From: Nectonema munidae
Taxonomy: Eukaryota; Nematomorpha; Nectonematoida; Nectonematidae
DNA: 64,000 nt
Assembly (NCBI GenBank): GCA_030549495.1
Contig: JAUIRK010000226.1
Location: 1-64,000 of the forward strand
Reading direction: 5' to 3'
Position 1 is the stretch's first letter, and each line of letters starts with the position of its first letter. A program made the translations under genes and the position numbers. Below, one piece after another: positions 62,607 to 64,000 of this stretch. The notes below the pieces were generated by a model. It made no database searches and was not told the origin of the DNA. It saw only the letters and a list, made by a program, of their open reading frames with translations.

Positions 62607-64000
62607 ATGAGTTCCAGAGAGAAAATGAGTTCTTCTAAAAGACGTTGTAGATATGAACCGGATGTCTTTTGTTACATCTGTGGACAGTATATGATGGCAC
62701 AACAAAAGAGGAATATTACAGACTTTGTCAAGAGGGCGTACAAAGCATACTTCGATATGAAACTAGGTGACCAAGATAAGTCTTGGGCCCCACATATGGT
62801 GTGCAAAACCTGTGTAGAAAGTCTCCGCGGTTGGACCAATGGTAAGCTGAAGTTGAAGTTTGCTGTACCAATGGTGTGGAGAGAGCCCAAGAATCATTTT
62901 GATGACTGCTACTTCTGTATCAATGATATGACGGGGTTTAACAAGCACAAGAAAGCAAATTGGCAGTATCCGAGCCTGGATTCTGCTATCCGTCCTGTTG
63001 CGCACTCTGAGGATCTACCTGTGCCTGTTTTCACCAGTCTGCCTGAAATCGATGAAACCGAAGAGATTCCAGCTGATCTTTCAATATCAAGTGGTGATAG
63101 CTGTAGTGACTATGAAGAACCCTCAAATGGCCCTCAGCTTTTCAATCAATCTGAACTTAATGACCTAGTGCGAGACCTTTGTTTGTCGAAGGAGCAGTCT
63201 GAAGTTCTTGCATCACGACTCCAAGAGAAAAACATTCTTGATTCTGGCACAAAAGTAACATACTATAGGACAAGGGAAGGCAGCTTGCTTCGTTTCTTTT
63301 CTAAAGAAGATGACCTGGTCTTTTGTAATGACGTTTCTGCACTTCTTAACTGCATGGGGATCTCGTCATATGACCCAGCAGATTGGCGTCTCTTTATAGA
63401 TAGCTCGAAATCAAGTCTAAAAGTTGTACTTTTGCATAATGGCAATAAGTTTGCTCCTGTACCAATTGGCCATTCTACCAAGATGAAAGAAGAGTATGAT
63501 GGTATCCAATTTGTTCTTGAAAAACTAAATTACAACACTCATAAATGGCTGATTTGTGTGGACTTGAAAATGGTGAATTTTCTGCTTGGTCAGCAAAGTG
63601 GGTACACAAAGTATCCCTGCTTTCTTTGTTTGTGGGATAGCAGAGCAAGAAACCAGCACTGGAGAAGGGAGAACTGGCCAGAACGAGAAAGTCTCGAAGT
63701 CGGCACAGCCAACGTCATCAATGAGCCTTTGGTACCCAGGGATAGAATCATCTTCCCTCCATTGCACATAAAACTAGGGCTCATGAAGCAGTTTGTTAAG
63801 GCGTTGAACAAAGATGGTGATTGCTTCAAGTACATATGCAGGCAATTTCCAGGTCTTTCCATCGAAAAAGCTAAAGGTGGCATCTTCGATGGACCTCAGA
63901 TTCGAACGCTCATGAGGGATTCTGACTTCACTAATCATATGAACAGGGTTGAGTTAAATGCTTGGGTGTCCTTCACAGATGTAGTGACAAACTTTTTGGG
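62607..64000 (+). CDS. Uncharacterised transposase-like protein, 5' portion, open at edge
   Basis: An uninterrupted frame from ATG at 62607 to the window edge (464 full codons, no stop). The N-terminus begins MSSREKMSSSKRRCRYEPDV, then CYIC (22-25), HMVCKTC (63-69) and CYFC (101-104) with a following His, probably zinc-binding. An acidic, Ser-rich stretch lies at about 143-175. The conserved core has WRLFIDSSKSSLKVVLLHNG (Asp265), KWLICVDLKMVNFLLGQQSG (Asp319), PCFLCLWDSRA and PPLHIKLGLMKQFVKAL. From memory, near-identical strings occur in many uncharacterised, multi-copy invertebrate proteins. The core looks like an RNase H-fold transposase with Asp265 and Asp319 as candidate catalytic residues, and the third would lie beyond the edge. 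The more balanced codon use and lack of breaks suggest a recent mobile element or a domesticated one. The true start could lie in an upstream exon. Confidence 0.75.
   Translation, partial: MSSREKMSSSKRRCRYEPDVFCYICGQYMMAQQKRNITDFVKRAYKAYFDMKLGDQDKSWAPHMVCKTCVESLRGWTNGKLKLKFAVPMVWREPKNHFDDCYFCINDMTGFNKHKKANWQYPSLDSAIRPVAHSEDLPVPVFTSLPEIDETEEIPADLSISSGDSCSDYEEPSNGPQLFNQSELNDLVRDLCLSKEQSEVLASRLQEKNILDSGTKVTYYRTREGSLLRFFSKEDDLVFCNDVSALLNCMGISSYDPADWRLFIDSSKSSLKVVLLHNGNKFAPVPIGHSTKMKEEYDGIQFVLEKLNYNTHKWLICVDLKMVNFLLGQQSGYTKYPCFLCLWDSRARNQHWRRENWPERESLEVGTANVINEPLVPRDRIIFPPLHIKLGLMKQFVKALNKDGDCFKYICRQFPGLSIEKAKGGIFDGPQIRTLMRDSDFTNHMNRVELNAWVSFTDVVTNFL

Overview
The window is AT-rich (roughly two-thirds or more A+T by eye) animal nuclear DNA. 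It has long introns, GT-AG splicing, a vertebrate-style polo-like kinase and a dense load of short transposons and tRNA-derived SINEs. An arthropod, possibly a crustacean such as a copepod, fits best. That is inference from the repeat and gene style, not proof.

The main host gene is a complete PLK2 (Snk)-type polo-like kinase on the + strand. Its ten coding exons lie between 16072 and 44825, with GT-AG introns of 0.85 to 10.1 kb and consistent phases. They join into 2640 nt (879 residues): a His-rich N-terminus, a kinase domain with all catalytic residues, a long basic linker and two polo boxes with the phosphopeptide-binding Trp and His/Lys. The activation-loop Thr of other PLKs is Ser here. 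A second coding region starts at 62607 (+) and runs open for 464 codons off the right edge. It belongs to an uncharacterised invertebrate family with CxxC modules and a transposase-like core.

Region by region: 1-16 kb is gene-poor and holds SINEs, a C-rich hAT-type MITE (1473-1651), another MITE (5276-5568), a structured retroposon-like tail (6390-6513) and a hAT transposon with a dead transposase (7181-9326) inserted in a second hAT element (7030-9576). 16-45 kb is the kinase gene; its introns carry SINEs, a LINE relic, a MITE, a duplicated intronic block and two hammerhead-like motifs. 45-60 kb is a transposon graveyard: three hAT transposase relics, a LINE reverse transcriptase, MITEs with clear 8-bp target duplications, foldbacks, and a 223-bp inverted-repeat unit (48267-48489) that combines a tRNA-like promoter with a hammerhead-ribozyme-like motif. 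60-62 kb has three copies of a TTAA-bounded MITE, two of them head to head.

The most unusual items are the 223-bp tRNA-like plus hammerhead unit, the open 464-codon gene at the right edge, the Ser-for-Thr activation loop and the nested hAT pair.
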